DNA of 64,000 nt from Fluviicola taffensis DSM 16823 (GCF_000194605.1 NC_015321.1:3348001-3412000), one strand, 5' to 3'; counted from the stretch's first letter, positions 18,719 through 28,437 are shown. Numbers and translations are program-made. Notes: generated by a model not told the origin, from the letters alone.

Positions 18719-20175
18719 AATATATTTTGACCTTTTTGGTTCTTAGTTCATCCGTACACGGATTTTCTCAAATCGCTTTTCGACGTGTTTTTGGTGGAAA
18801 TGGGTATGATAAGGCTGAAGGAATAGCACAACTTCCAGATAGTAGTTACATTATCACGGGTTCTTCTTCTAGTTTTGAAGATGCTCCCTCACAAGCTTTT
18901 TTATTGAAACTGAATAAACAAGGTTTTCATGTTTGGTCAAAAGAATACGGAGGTGCTGAGTTTGAGGAAGGGCGAAGAGTACTTTTCGTTCCCAATTATG
19001 GATATTACATTATTGGAACATCTTCGAGTAATGGAAGTGGAGGTTTTGATGGATATGTCGTTTTTACCGATTTAGCTGGAAATAAGCAATGGGAAAAATG
19101 GTATGACAACGGAGGTTGGGAACGATTTCATGATGCTATTTTATTATCAGATACAAGTATTGTGATGATGGGCGAAACGGATGCGAATCAGGAACAAAGC
19201 CCCGATCAATATTTGGTTCGTATAGATAAGGCTGGAGCCGTTATTTGGAATTATCAAATGGGAGGAGTAGGGGTTGATTATTTCCAGAAAGGAGTTCTCG
19301 TGACAGATACTACTTTTTCAGTAGTTGGGACTGGCTATTTAGCGGATTCACTCAAATCAAAAGCTTTTGTTGGTCTTTTTCACAAAGACGGCACGTTGAT
19401 TTGGGATACATTAGCAGGGAGTAATGGAACGTATCTTTTGAACGATGTACAGTTAGTTTCGAATCAGCTCAAATGCGTTGGTGAGAATATAAAAACGGGG
19501 AGGACTGATCAGGATTATTATTTTCTTTTCTTGACGTCACAAGGTGATTTTGTTCAACAAGAAGATATAATAGATGATTATTCGAATAGGTATGTCGGCT
19601 TTGTGAATTATACCGCTCTTCCGAGTAATAAGTATTTTCTAACAAGTCAATCAAATAATCCGCAATATTCTTTCCCTGTAGGGGAGGATTTTACCATTAC
19701 CCGATTTGCAGCTGCATTTTATTGGGATGGATACGGAGTGAATCAGTATAATGCTACTGGCCAAGATCAAGCGAATCATATTATTCAAACAAATGATGGC
19801 TTTGCAGTGGTTGTAGGGTATCATTCTGATCCTGGTTTTAGTACCGGTGGAAGCTCTATGTTTGTTGTGAAACTTGGAAATGACAATAATTTTCCTGCAG
19901 GAGGGCAGCCAACTATTTATAGCATTTTGAAAGTAGAAGATTTGGAGAACAATTCAACGATTTCTATTTATCCGAATCCATTTACAGAGTCCATTCAAAT
20001 AGATTCAGAAAATGTTGTTGAATACATGGAGGTTTTGGATTTAACAGGAAAACAGATTTACGTATCTTCTTCTCAAATCACTTCCATTAATACAAGTGAT
20101 TGGGAAAAAGGAACATATATTATTCGTTGTCAATCAAACGGAGCTTGGTATACGAGTAAGTTACTGAAGTTTTGA
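18706..20175 (+). CDS. T9SS type A sorting-domain protein with propeller-like repeats
   Basis: This 489-residue protein has a signal peptide (about 1-22, SVHGFSQ-I). Several repeats follow of the type YDKAEGIAQLPDSSYIITGSSS ... FLLKLNKQGFHVW, spaced 50-60 residues, as in beta-propeller-like secreted proteins. The last ~75 residues are a type A T9SS sorting domain (ISIYPNPFTESIQ, VLDLTGKQIYVSS, GTYIIRCQSNG, SKLLKF). The ATG lies inside the preceding barrel gene (13-nt overlap), so production appears coupled to the barrel. The likely role is a surface or released protein; the ligand is unknown. Confidence 0.9.
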   Translation: MGILKYILTFLVLSSSVHGFSQIAFRRVFGGNGYDKAEGIAQLPDSSYIITGSSSSFEDAPSQAFLLKLNKQGFHVWSKEYGGAEFEEGRRVLFVPNYGYYIIGTSSSNGSGGFDGYVVFTDLAGNKQWEKWYDNGGWERFHDAILLSDTSIVMMGETDANQEQSPDQYLVRIDKAGAVIWNYQMGGVGVDYFQKGVLVTDTTFSVVGTGYLADSLKSKAFVGLFHKDGTLIWDTLAGSNGTYLLNDVQLVSNQLKCVGENIKTGRTDQDYYFLFLTSQGDFVQQEDIIDDYSNRYVGFVNYTALPSNKYFLTSQSNNPQYSFPVGEDFTITRFAAAFYWDGYGVNQYNATGQDQANHIIQTNDGFAVVVGYHSDPGFSTGGSSMFVVKLGNDNNFPAGGQPTIYSILKVEDLENNSTISIYPNPFTESIQIDSENVVEYMEVLDLTGKQIYVSSSQITSINTSDWEKGTYIIRCQSNGAWYTSKLLKF

Positions 20176-20186
20176 GAAGTTCGTAT

Positions 20187-20301
20187 ATGAAATGCCTGAT
20201 TCTTTTCACCTTTCTAATTTGTTTTTTCTTAACAGGATTTTCGCAGGATAGTTTACCAGTTTGAAAAAGGTAAGATCGTATACTACAAAGTGAAGAAATG
20301 A
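20187..20301 (+). pseudogene. Frameshifted secretory remnant
   Basis: ATG 20187 opens a typical signal peptide (MKCLILFTFLICFFLTGFSQ, then DSLPV) but stops at TGA 20262-20264. In the +1 frame from about 20257 the sequence continues as QFEKGKIVYYKVKK and ends at TGA 20299-20301. Together they look like the two ends of a small secreted protein joined by a deletion and frameshift. It could also be a genuine 25-residue ORF. It is too short for a family call. Confidence 0.4.
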
Positions 20302-20340
20302 AAGAGCGGTATGTTGGAATTCGAATGGATTAATAATAAA

Positions 20341-20703
20341 ATGATGTTGGGAAAAATTGGTGGTGTGTTTTCAGCTTCACTCCTATTGCTTTCTTGTGCA
20401 AATGGACATGAATGCGATTGGGAAAAAGCGATTTACTCCGAGTCATGGGACTACGAAGTAGCCACAACTTATCGGGATAAAAAGTATAATGCAACTTACG
20501 TTATTCAAACCACGACTGGTAAGAAAATACGATTTAGACCTATTCAGTATATCGTTTCCATGGCAGAACCTGGAGATCGAATTTTTAAGAAACGGAATAG
20601 TGAATATGCTTTTTTGATTGACGGCGAAGGAGATTCAATAAGCAGCCGAATTTTTTCTGTTTCTTGCGACTCAATGGTTATTTATGGTAAGAAAACATAT
20701 TGA
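20341..20703 (+). CDS. Small putative lipoprotein (120 aa)
   Basis: I do not recognise the family. ATG 20341 gives a short signal peptide with lipobox LLLSC (Cys19) and mature sequence ANGHECDWEK. An alternative ATG at 20311 would add ten residues with charged Glu and is less likely. The mature part has one hydrophilic domain with a strand-rich middle (YNATYVIQTTTGKKIRF) and two further cysteines (positions 24 and 109) that may pair in the periplasm. It lies 6 bp upstream of another orphan gene on the same strand. Confidence 0.6.
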   Translation: MMLGKIGGVFSASLLLLSCANGHECDWEKAIYSESWDYEVATTYRDKKYNATYVIQTTTGKKIRFRPIQYIVSMAEPGDRIFKKRNSEYAFLIDGEGDSISSRIFSVSCDSMVIYGKKTY

Positions 20704-20709
20704 TAAGAA

Positions 20710-21096
20710 ATGAAAATTGATTTTTTAAGTGATATTAATAGCGTTGATTTTGCTAATAATATGGTACAAATAACTTCCTATACTTCTGAGGAAGTGAAAA
20801 TGCTTGTCATTCTTCTGAAAGAATTAGTAAGCGGGAGAAGAAACAGTATCAGAACTAACGAAATCGATTTTATTCAAACTGAAAAGTATGTATTGGAATT
20901 TAAATCATCCGATGAAAACAGAGGATTGTATAGGGTTTCAGATGAGCGATTTGTATGTGATTTAAATCATGAAGGTTATGAAGAACTAATCAATCTACTA
21001 ACTCCATTTGAATCGGGTTCGGGAGGTTTTCAGTTTTTAGTTGATCCTTCAGTAAATGATATTGAATTATTGATTTCACCAGGAGGCGAGTGGTAA
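20710..21096 (+). CDS. Hypothetical cytoplasmic protein (128 aa)
   Basis: I do not recognise the family. It has no signal peptide or membrane segment. It is mostly helical and acidic in the N-terminal half (TSEEVKMLVILLKELV) and strand-rich in the C-terminal half (GGFQFLVDPSVNDIELLISPGGEW). It starts 6 bp after the preceding lipoprotein gene and is presumably co-transcribed. The two neighbours and the frameshifted remnant upstream make this a small patch of orphan genes. Confidence 0.6.
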   Translation: MKIDFLSDINSVDFANNMVQITSYTSEEVKMLVILLKELVSGRRNSIRTNEIDFIQTEKYVLEFKSSDENRGLYRVSDERFVCDLNHEGYEELINLLTPFESGSGGFQFLVDPSVNDIELLISPGGEW

Positions 21097-21300
21097 TTTT
21101 TAAGTGAATTTACTTCTTCTAGCTAATGCTAACACTTATCTCAACTAGCCATTCCATTGGTCATTCACATTTATAAACGTGAATTAGAAAATTTTAACTT
21201 CTTCTTCAATTCCTGCATATTTCTTTTATGTATCTTTTTACTGACTAAATTAAACGTACCTTACTGACTGGGTTGCAGGTTATCGCCATCAATTAAAAAA
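21097..21300. other. Intergenic region, nothing recognised
   Basis: About 200 bp of AT-rich sequence. The only promoter-like match is TATCTTTT near 21229, one base off the -7 consensus. There is no hairpin terminator after the upstream gene and no ORF. Confidence 0.4.
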
Positions 21301-21309
21301 ATGATTGCT

Positions 21310-22554
21310 ATGGAAAAGAAACAAACACCCATTAGCCAGAAAGAGCGAAAGAAAGCAATGACTCCGGAGGCCAGAAAAAAGAGAAAAAGAAAACGTCGTA
21401 TTATTTGGGGATCTATCATTGTTGGGTTGATTCTTTTTAGGATCTTTTTACCATATATTGTATTGAAATATGTCAATGGAAAACTAGAAAACCTCGAAGA
21501 ATACTATGGGCATGTTGATGATATTGATATCCACTTGTATCGCGGTGCCTATGAAATTAAGGACATTCGGATTCTCAAAAAGGTGGATAAAGGTACTTTG
21601 AAAGATACCATTCCATTTTTCAAGTCTCCTTCAATCGACTTATCTATTGAGTGGAGTGCAGTTTTCAAAGGGTCCATTGTAGGTGAGATTGTTGTGGAGG
21701 AACCTGTAATCAATTTTGTGAAAGACAAACACAAAGGTGAAGATGTGAAAGCCGATACAGCAGATTTTGCACAGTTGGTTGACGATTTGATGCCTGTAAC
21801 AATTAACCGTTTCGATATTCATAATGGAGAGGTTCATTACCGTGATCTTCAAGCGCGTCCAAAATTGGATATTGCAATGAAAAATATCAATGTTACAGCA
21901 ATAAACCTCACAAATGTTACCGATAGTAAGGATATTCTTCCAGCAACGCTTAAAGCTACAGCTGAAGCTTATGAAGGAAAGTTCGTGTTGAATGCTAAAT
22001 TTGACGGGTTATCAAAAGTCCCCACTTTTGATATGAATGTGGAACTGAATGGTTTGAATCTAGTATTGTTAAATGATTTACTTAGGGAATATGGCAATTT
22101 CGATGTAAAGAAAGGGACTTTTAGTCTTTATGCTGAAGCTGCAGCGAAAGAAGGTAAATTTGGTGGATACGTGAAACCGTTTTTGAAAAATTTAGATGTG
22201 GTTCAATGGAACAAGGAAGAAGGTGATTTCAAACAGATTCTTTGGGAAACAGTTGTTGCCAGTGGTGCCGAAATTCTTCAGAATCAACGCAAGGAGCAAC
22301 TTGCTACTAAAATTAAGCTCAGTGGAACTTTTGATAAAGTACATTTGAACAAATGGTATGCAATCAGTTATGTGTTGCGTAACGCATTCTTTGACGCACT
22401 TCGTCCCGCAGTGGATAATTCAATCAATATTAACAAATTGAAAGAAGCGGGTAAGAAAACATTTCTGGAAAAATTATTCGCAGGAAATCAAGCTAAAAAA
22501 GAAGCGCGAAAAGAGAAACGTGCTAAGCGTAAAAATGAAAGGAAGAAAAAATGA
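21310..22554 (+). CDS. DUF748/AsmA-like membrane-anchored protein
   Basis: This protein of 414 residues (417 from the ATG at 21301) has a strongly basic N terminus (KERKKAMTPEARKKRKRKRR). One transmembrane segment follows (about 35-56, IIWGSIIVGLILFRIFLPYIV). A periplasmic beta-rich domain like those of the AsmA/DUF748 group comes next (SIDLSIEWSAVFKGSIVGEIVVEEPVINFV; FDIHNGEVHYRDL). The tail is again basic (KKEARKEKRAKRKNERKKK). AsmA-like proteins help move lipids across or along the envelope; that role is inferred here. Its stop overlaps the next ATG (ATGA), so it is coupled to the LEA2-like gene. Confidence 0.72.
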   Translation: MEKKQTPISQKERKKAMTPEARKKRKRKRRIIWGSIIVGLILFRIFLPYIVLKYVNGKLENLEEYYGHVDDIDIHLYRGAYEIKDIRILKKVDKGTLKDTIPFFKSPSIDLSIEWSAVFKGSIVGEIVVEEPVINFVKDKHKGEDVKADTADFAQLVDDLMPVTINRFDIHNGEVHYRDLQARPKLDIAMKNINVTAINLTNVTDSKDILPATLKATAEAYEGKFVLNAKFDGLSKVPTFDMNVELNGLNLVLLNDLLREYGNFDVKKGTFSLYAEAAAKEGKFGGYVKPFLKNLDVVQWNKEEGDFKQILWETVVASGAEILQNQRKEQLATKIKLSGTFDKVHLNKWYAISYVLRNAFFDALRPAVDNSININKLKEAGKKTFLEKLFAGNQAKKEARKEKRAKRKNERKKK

Positions 22555-23534
22555 TGCTTAAAATCCGATTCAGATTTGTATTAATTATATTGCTGCTTGG
22601 AGCAATGGGATATACGATTTATTATTTTGTTCAACGTCAAAAATTCATGAATCTGATTGTTCCTGAATTTTCGAAAATTACTTTAATTAAGGCAAATCTC
22701 CATTCAGATACTGCTTTCATTGAAGTAGATGGGATTGTGATTAACAAGGCGCCTTATGGAATGAGTATCGACAGTATTGTCTGCGAATTGTCACTAGATG
22801 GAACACAACTAGTTTCAACGAGTCAGTATGTTGGTTTACGTCTTGAAAGCGGACAATCAGATTCGGTGCAATTTTCTGTTAATATTCCAATTAGTCATAC
22901 CAGAAATAAAATTCAAAGCTTACAAGGTCAAGATTCAACGGGGGTAGTTTTGGAAGCAGCTATTGTCTACTCTGGATTCAAGCTACCTTTTGTGAAAAGT
23001 AAGAAGATTGAAGTTCCCGTTCCTCCGCAATTTAAACTCATTAAAACAGAGAAAAAAGAGCTGAATTTGTTTAAAAAAGAATTAGAGGTAGATCTGTTTC
23101 TTGGGATTATCAATGATGGAAAAAACCTTTCACTCGATATTCACGATTTGCAATATGAGCTAAGTATTGGGAATGATTTAACAACCAAAGGTAAATTTGG
23201 AAAAGATATTTCGCTCAGGCCTCAAACATCTCAAGTTCTCAAGTTTCCGTTAGATATTAAGATGAAACAACCCCTGAAAACCATTTTCAAGGTTTTGAAG
23301 GATGAGGATCGGCTTCCTTTTCGATTAATGATTAGCGGATATTTGGATGTTGGTAAAATGCAACGAATCCCTACTGTAATCTTTGCTTCAGGTAAACTAG
23401 AAATAGTGAATGAACAAAAGAAAAAGGCAAAGAAAAAAGCAAAAAGAGAGAAGAAAAAAGAGGAGCGTCAGGATAGAAGGGAAGGCCGAAAAGAGGCCAG
23501 GCAAGAAAAAAGAGAAGATCGGAAGAAGGAATAA
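22551..23534 (+). CDS. LEA2/WHy-like membrane-anchored protein
   Basis: This 327-residue protein has one N-terminal membrane helix (about 8-27, FVLIILLLGAMGYTIYYFV). Two similar beta-sandwich modules follow, at about 40-140 (IEVDGIVINKAPYGMSIDSIVCELSLDGTQLV) and 170-285, resembling LEA type 2/WHy domains. The ~40-residue tail is almost only Lys, Arg and Glu (KKAKKKAKREKKKEERQDRR...). A matching but shorter basic tail ends the gene before it. It starts 4 nt inside the preceding gene, so the two products are likely partners. Function is unknown. Confidence 0.7.
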   Translation: MMLKIRFRFVLIILLLGAMGYTIYYFVQRQKFMNLIVPEFSKITLIKANLHSDTAFIEVDGIVINKAPYGMSIDSIVCELSLDGTQLVSTSQYVGLRLESGQSDSVQFSVNIPISHTRNKIQSLQGQDSTGVVLEAAIVYSGFKLPFVKSKKIEVPVPPQFKLIKTEKKELNLFKKELEVDLFLGIINDGKNLSLDIHDLQYELSIGNDLTTKGKFGKDISLRPQTSQVLKFPLDIKMKQPLKTIFKVLKDEDRLPFRLMISGYLDVGKMQRIPTVIFASGKLEIVNEQKKKAKKKAKREKKKEERQDRREGRKEARQEKREDRKKE

Positions 23535-23630
23535 CATTTTTTAGCCCAAAATTTTTCTGTGTGCGTTTCGTGCTCTTAGTGATTTAATTACTACAACAAG
23601 GTGCGTGAAGATTTTTCATCCATGTTAAAC

Positions 23631-24149
23631 TTACCAAATAAAAGCCTCTTCCTGAAACCAATCGCCGTGAACGCGCAATGTTTGTTCAATGACATCGCGA
23701 GCACATCCTTTTCCTCCAAAATAAGGCGACTGGTAGTGTGAAACGTGTTTGATTTCCATTACGGCATCTTGCGGACAAGCAGCCATTCCTACTAAGTGCA
23801 TGACTTGGTAGTCAGGTAAATCATCCCCCATGTATAAGACTTCTTCGTCTTTCAGTTGGTGGTTTTTCTTTAATTCTTCGTAAACGTTTACTTTATCCGA
23901 AGAACGCAAATGAACTTCTAAAACACCTAGGTGCAATAAACTATTCTTCACGTCTTCTGAATTTCCTCCAGTGATGATGAATACTTTGTATCCTTTTTTG
24001 ACAGCATATTGAATAGCGTAACCATCTTTTGAATTTAACCCACGCAATAAATCTCCATGATAGGGAAAAACAGTTCCATCGGTTAAAACCCCATCAATAT
24101 CAAAAATGAACGTCGTAATTGCATTCAAGCGCTCTTTGTAGCTAATCAT
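23631..24149 (-). CDS. KdsC-like HAD phosphatase
   Basis: This 172-residue HAD-superfamily enzyme has the C0-type fold of 3-deoxy-D-manno-octulosonate-8-phosphate phosphatase. The nucleophile and acid/base are Asp17 and Asp19 in FIFDIDGVLTDG. FIITGGNS holds the motif II residue and YMGDDLPDYQVM the motif III acidic pair. KdsC hydrolyses KDO-8-P to KDO for lipopolysaccharide synthesis. A close relative with other substrates (e.g. a YrbI-type sugar phosphatase) is possible. It is 1 bp downstream of the DUF2520 gene and co-transcribed. Confidence 0.88.
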   Translation of the reverse strand: MISYKERLNAITTFIFDIDGVLTDGTVFPYHGDLLRGLNSKDGYAIQYAVKKGYKVFIITGGNSEDVKNSLLHLGVLEVHLRSSDKVNVYEELKKNHQLKDEEVLYMGDDLPDYQVMHLVGMAACPQDAVMEIKHVSHYQSPYFGGKGCARDVIEQTLRVHGDWFQEEAFIW

Positions 24150-24150
24150 A

Positions 24151-24912
24151 TTATTTGTGGTGTTTGATGATGCTTGCGGTTAATGTTTGATAAATATTTT
24201 TTTGATCTGAATTCAATAACTGTAGGTGTTTTTGAATCGTACTTTGATCATTGCGTACTGCCGGACCTGTTAAAATATCATGGGGGTTATTCGTTTGAAT
24301 TTTTTCGATTGTTTGATTGATGAGCGGTTTCAGCCAATCGAACTCAATTTCGTGTTCTTGACAGAAATGTGCTGCCAAATCAATTAGATGATTGGTAAAG
24401 TTGTTTGCAAAAACTGCTGCAACGTGCAAATGTTGTCGTTTATCTTCCGATAGTTGAATTCCATTTCCGCTAAATGCTTGCGCAAATTCTACGAGAAAGG
24501 CATTGAACTTCAAATCTTGAGACTCTATGAAAATAGGTAATCCTTCCCAATGAACAGGTTGGTTCGATATAAAGCTTTGTAGTGGATAGAATGTTCCAAT
24601 GGGATATTTAGTCGTTAAGTGATTCAAATTGACAGTTCCTGAAACCGAAACAACTGGAGCGTATTTAGATACCAATTGAATCATATCTAACATCGTGTTG
24701 TCGTTTACTGCGCAAAACACCAAATCAAAGTCAATAAATTCCTTAAAATCATTGGTGAATTGAACATCAGTTGCATGGATTGAATCTGGTAGATTATTTC
24801 CAGATCGCGAGTAAACAGTCAAGTGAGTATGTCCTAGTTCAATCAAGCGCTGTAGAAAATGAATTCCCACATTTCCCATTCCCACGATTCCGATTTTCAA
24901 TTTTTGGTTCAT
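24151..24912 (-). CDS. Rossmann-like and DUF2520 domain protein
   Basis: This 253-residue protein has an N-terminal Rossmann nucleotide-binding segment (IGIVGMGNVGIHFLQRL, residues 7-23). The C-terminal DUF2520 domain (about 130-250) contains LSEDKRQHLHVAAVFANNFTNHL. The architecture resembles NAD(P)-dependent oxidoreductases such as ketopantoate reductases, but the substrate is unknown. It is the first gene of a unit with KdsC. A -7 box (TAACTTTG) ends only 4 bp before the ATG, so the transcript may be nearly leaderless. Confidence 0.87.
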   Translation of the reverse strand: MNQKLKIGIVGMGNVGIHFLQRLIELGHTHLTVYSRSGNNLPDSIHATDVQFTNDFKEFIDFDLVFCAVNDNTMLDMIQLVSKYAPVVSVSGTVNLNHLTTKYPIGTFYPLQSFISNQPVHWEGLPIFIESQDLKFNAFLVEFAQAFSGNGIQLSEDKRQHLHVAAVFANNFTNHLIDLAAHFCQEHEIEFDWLKPLINQTIEKIQTNNPHDILTGPAVRNDQSTIQKHLQLLNSDQKNIYQTLTASIIKHHK

Positions 24913-24916
24913 AGTT

Positions 24917-24924
24917 CAAAGTTA
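24917..24924 (-). promoter_or_regulatory. Putative -7 box (TAACTTTG)
   Basis: An exact TAnnTTTG match on the minus strand ends 4 nt before the ATG of the DUF2520 gene. If the usual distance holds, transcription begins at or next to the start codon. No clear -33 box is seen. Confidence 0.5.
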
Positions 24925-24932
24925 AAATTTAT

Positions 24933-24996
24933 TGTTGGGATGCGATGCTTCGCGTCCCAACATTTCATGGATCACTTCCCAACATTTCATGCGTTG
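24933..24996. repeat. Hairpin plus triple direct repeat
   Basis: A 13-bp stem (24933-24945 with 24950-24962, one wobble) with a 4-nt loop begins a block in which CCCAACATTT occurs twice and CTCAACATTT once, about 22 bp apart. A related TTGGGACGCGACGC... hairpin occurs after msrA (38587-38630). This may be a dispersed intergenic repeat of the genome. Confidence 0.5.
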
Positions 24997-25021
24997 CGTC
25001 TCAACATTTTTTTTCGGTAAT

Positions 25022-25049
25022 AAAAAAGGCGATTCTTTCGAACCGCCTT
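25022..25049 (-). terminator. secA terminator
   Basis: On the minus strand a 10-bp stem (one G-U pair) closes a GAAA tetraloop and is followed by T6-ATTA. It lies 8 bp after the SecA stop. Confidence 0.85.
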
Positions 25050-25056
25050 ATATCTT

Positions 25057-28000
25057 TTATTTTCCGTGACACTGTTTGTATTTTTTTCCGCTTCCACAAG
25101 GACACGCATCATTTCGTCCAATTTTTGGTTCGGTTGAAACGATTGGTTGTTGTTTCTCACGTTGTGGCATCGAGTTGCGCATTGCCTCATCGTATCCTTC
25201 ACTTCCACTAAATCGTGGCATCTCAGTACTAGTAGATGTTGATTCAATTTGTGCTTGCTCGTAGTTGTTTTGTGTAACTTGTTTGTTCGTTGATTTAATC
25301 TCGTCGATTTGATCTCTTGGAACATCCGCTTTCACTAAGAATTCAACTGTTTCGTTACTCAAGCGTGCATTCATTGCTTTAAATAACTCAAAAGACTCTA
25401 ATTTATAGACTAACAATGGATCTTTTTGCTCGTAAACTGCCTGTTGAACAGAAGTACGTAGATCATCCATTTCACGCAAATGTTCTTTCCATTCGTTGTC
25501 AATCATTCCCAAAACGATATTGCGCTCTAATGCACTTGGAACAGAAGCTCCATTGGTTTCATACGCTTCTTTTAAGCTGACAACTAACGGCATTGTTTTT
25601 ACACCATCAGTAATGATGAATTGAATGTTCTGGTATTGAGACATTGTTTCGAATACATGCTTGATTTGTGGCATGGAAACATCCGCTAAACGTTGATTTT
25701 TGCTGTTGTAATAATCCATTACTCCATCATACAAATCGTTTACTAAGTCATCGTATTTTGCAGCTTTGAATTTTTCTTCAGAAACAGGTGAGTCGATTCC
25801 GATAATACGAATCATATCCACATTGAATTCTTCGAAAGAACCGTTTTGATGTCTTGTTACCAATCCTTCAATGACGTCATAGAACATGTTTGAAACGTCT
25901 ACTCCTAAACGATCTCCAAATAATGCATTGTGACGTTTTTTATAAATCGCTTTACGTTGCGCATTCATCACGTCATCGTATTCCAATAAACGTTTACGAA
26001 CACCAAAGTTGTTTTCTTCAACTTTTTTCTGAGCACGTTCGATTGATTTCGAAACCATTCCATGCTGAATCACTTCACCTTCTTTCAATCCAAGACGGTC
26101 CATGATTTTCGCAATACGCTCAGAACCAAATTTACGCATCAAATCATCTTCCAATGAAACGAAGAACGTAGAAGTTCCTGGATCTCCCTGACGACCAGAA
26201 CGACCGCGCAACTGTCTGTCAACACGACGTGAATCGTGTCTTTCCGTACCGATAATTGCTAAACCTCCAGCTTCTTTAACACCTTCTCCCAATTTGATAT
26301 CTGTACCACGACCAGCCATATTCGTTGCAATCGTTACAGCTCCTGCTTTACCCGCATTTGCTACAATTTCAGCTTCTTTTTGGTGATATTTGGCATTCAA
26401 TACTTGGTGAGGAATGTTGCGCATTTTCAACATGCGACTTAATAATTCCGAAATCTCAACAGTTGTTGTACCAACCAATACAGGTCTTCCAGCCTCTACC
26501 AATTTATTTACTTCTTCAATAACTGCAGAATACTTCTCACGAGCAGTTTTGAACACTAAATCGTGATCATCTTTACGTGAAATTGCACGATTCGTAGGAA
26601 CTACTACAACATCTAATTTATAAATATCCCAGAATTCTTTTGCTTCAGTTTCCGCTGTTCCAGTCATACCAGCCAATTTGTGGTACATACGGAAGTAATT
26701 TTGAAGTGTAACTGTTGCATACGTTTGAGTAGCAGCTTCAACCGTTACATTCTCTTTTGCCTCAATAGCTTGGTGAAGTCCGTCAGAATAACGACGACCT
26801 TCCATAATACGACCAGTTTGCTCATCTACAATCTTGATCTTGTTTTCCATGATTACATATTCCACTTCTTTTTCGAAAAGAGTATATGCTTTCAATAATT
26901 GAGAAACAGAGTGGATACGTTCAGATTTGATTGTATAATCACGAATCAATACTTCTTTTTGAGTAGCGAAAGCATCTTTCTCTAAGTTTTGTTTTTGAAG
27001 ACGTGTGATTTCAGTTGAAATATCTGGCATAATGAAGAAGTTGCGATCTTCATTTCCAGAAATTAAATCAATTCCTTTTTCCGTTAATTCAACGGTGTTT
27101 TGTTTCTCATCAATCACAAAGAACAATTCCACATCAATTTTCTTCATGTGTTTTCCTTGCTCTGCCATGTATTGATTCTCTACTTTTTGTAAATGAGATT
27201 TAATACCCGGTTCTGATAAGAATTTATGTAATGCTTTATTTTTTGGCAAGCCTCTGTGTGCACGTAACAAAGCCATTCCACCTTGCTCTAAAGCTGTTTT
27301 TTGGTCCAAACCTTCAACGGTTCCACCATTAATAACAGTCAATAATTTTTTTGCATCTGCTAAAGCTTGGTTGACGTATTTACGTTGCTCTTCAACGATT
27401 AATTCTACACGTGGTTTCAATTCGTAAAATTCGTGCTCATCACCTTTTGGCGTTGGCCCAGAAATAATCAATGGTGTACGAGCATCATCAATCAAGACAG
27501 AATCGACCTCATCGACAATTGCAAAGTGGTGTTTGCGTTGCACTAAATCTTCTACAGCACTAGCCATATTGTCACGCAAGTAGTCAAAACCAAATTCGTT
27601 GTTTGTTCCAAATGTAATATCAGCCATGTAAGCTTCTCTACGAGATTCAGAATTTGGCTGGTGTTTGTCAATACAATCTACTTTCAATCCGTGGAATTGG
27701 TACAAAGGTCCCATCCATTCAGAGTCACGTTTTGCTAGGTAATCATTTACCGTTACAACATGAACACCTTTTCCAGATAATGCGTTGAGATAAACAGGAA
27801 GAGTTGCTACCAAGGTTTTACCTTCACCAGTTTGCATCTCTGCAATATTTCCACGGTGCAATACAGCTCCACCCATTAACTGAACATCGTAATGAACCAT
27901 TACCCATTCAACTGGTGCCCCAGCAGCAGTCCATTTATTACTCCAAATTGCTTTGTCACCTTCAATCGTAATACCATCTTTACGAGCTGCAAGTTCTTTA

Positions 28001-28407
28001 TCTAATTCTGTTGCAGTAACGGATAATTGACCATTTTCAGCCCAACGTCTAGCAGTTTCTTTTACAACAGAAAAAGCTTCAGGTAGAATTTCTTCTAATA
28101 CTTTTTCAATGATGATATTTACTTCTTTTTCTTTTGCATCAATTGTTTCATAGATAGCTTCCTTTTGATGCAAAGGCATATTAACGTCGTTTGTCTGTTG
28201 CTTTAAATCTGCTATTTCTGCTTCTAAACCAGCAATAGCATCTTGCACTTGTTTTCTAAACTTGTTTGTTCTACCACGTAAAGCATCGTCAGACTCGTTT
28301 TGTAATGTGCTGAATATATTCGCAACTTGCTGAACAACAGGTTGGTATTTTTTCTGGTCAGTAGCTGACTTATCGCCTAAAATTCTTTTTAAAATTCCTC
28401 CTAACAT
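25057..28407 (-). CDS. secA: Preprotein translocase ATPase SecA
   Basis: This 1,116-residue protein is the ATP-driven motor that pushes preproteins through SecYEG. Walker A is MQTGEGKT (191-198) and the DEAD-like Walker B is [18 protein letters not shown]. The second motor domain carries [23 protein letters not shown] and [23 protein letters not shown]. The C terminus ends with a SecB/lipid-binding Zn motif ([15 protein letters not shown]) after a Ser/Thr-rich linker. The size, about 200 residues longer than E. coli SecA, is normal for Bacteroidota. It stands alone, with a putative -7 box 22 nt upstream. All the T9SS cargo here passes through this Sec step. Confidence 0.98.
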   Translation of the reverse strand: MLGGILKRILGDKSATDQKKYQPVVQQVANIFSTLQNESDDALRGRTNKFRKQVQDAIAGLEAEIADLKQQTNDVNMPLHQKEAIYETIDAKEKEVNIIIEKVLEEILPEAFSVVKETARRWAENGQLSVTATELDKELAARKDGITIEGDKAIWSNKWTAAGAPVEWVMVHYDVQLMGGAVLHRGNIAEMQTGEGKTLVATLPVYLNALSGKGVHVVTVNDYLAKRDSEWMGPLYQFHGLKVDCIDKHQPNSESRREAYMADITFGTNNEFGFDYLRDNMASAVEDLVQRKHHFAIVDEVDSVLIDDARTPLIISGPTPKGDEHEFYELKPRVELIVEEQRKYVNQALADAKKLLTVINGGTVEGLDQKTALEQGGMALLRAHRGLPKNKALHKFLSEPGIKSHLQKVENQYMAEQGKHMKKIDVELFFVIDEKQNTVELTEKGIDLISGNEDRNFFIMPDISTEITRLQKQNLEKDAFATQKEVLIRDYTIKSERIHSVSQLLKAYTLFEKEVEYVIMENKIKIVDEQTGRIMEGRRYSDGLHQAIEAKENVTVEAATQTYATVTLQNYFRMYHKLAGMTGTAETEAKEFWDIYKLDVVVVPTNRAISRKDDHDLVFKTAREKYSAVIEEVNKLVEAGRPVLVGTTTVEISELLSRMLKMRNIPHQVLNAKYHQKEAEIVANAGKAGAVTIATNMAGRGTDIKLGEGVKEAGGLAIIGTERHDSRRVDRQLRGRSGRQGDPGTSTFFVSLEDDLMRKFGSERIAKIMDRLGLKEGEVIQHGMVSKSIERAQKKVEENNFGVRKRLLEYDDVMNAQRKAIYKKRHNALFGDRLGVDVSNMFYDVIEGLVTRHQNGSFEEFNVDMIRIIGIDSPVSEEKFKAAKYDDLVNDLYDGVMDYYNSKNQRLADVSMPQIKHVFETMSQYQNIQFIITDGVKTMPLVVSLKEAYETNGASVPSALERNIVLGMIDNEWKEHLREMDDLRTSVQQAVYEQKDPLLVYKLESFELFKAMNARLSNETVEFLVKADVPRDQIDEIKSTNKQVTQNNYEQAQIESTSTSTEMPRFSGSEGYDEAMRNSMPQREKQQPIVSTEPKIGRNDACPCGSGKKYKQCHGK

Positions 28408-28429
28408 GGTGTTTAAAATAAATGGAAGT

Positions 28430-28437
28430 CAAAAATA
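28430..28437 (-). promoter_or_regulatory. Putative secA -7 box (TATTTTTG)
   Basis: A minus-strand exact TAnnTTTG match lies 22 nt upstream of the secA ATG. No clear -33 box. The rest of the 226-bp gap to the next gene shows nothing else. Confidence 0.5.

Noticed and set aside
25057-28407. Plus-strand ORFs inside secA
   Set aside because: The minus-strand SecA has all motor motifs and the C-terminal Zn finger; the plus-strand ORFs have no recognisable features.
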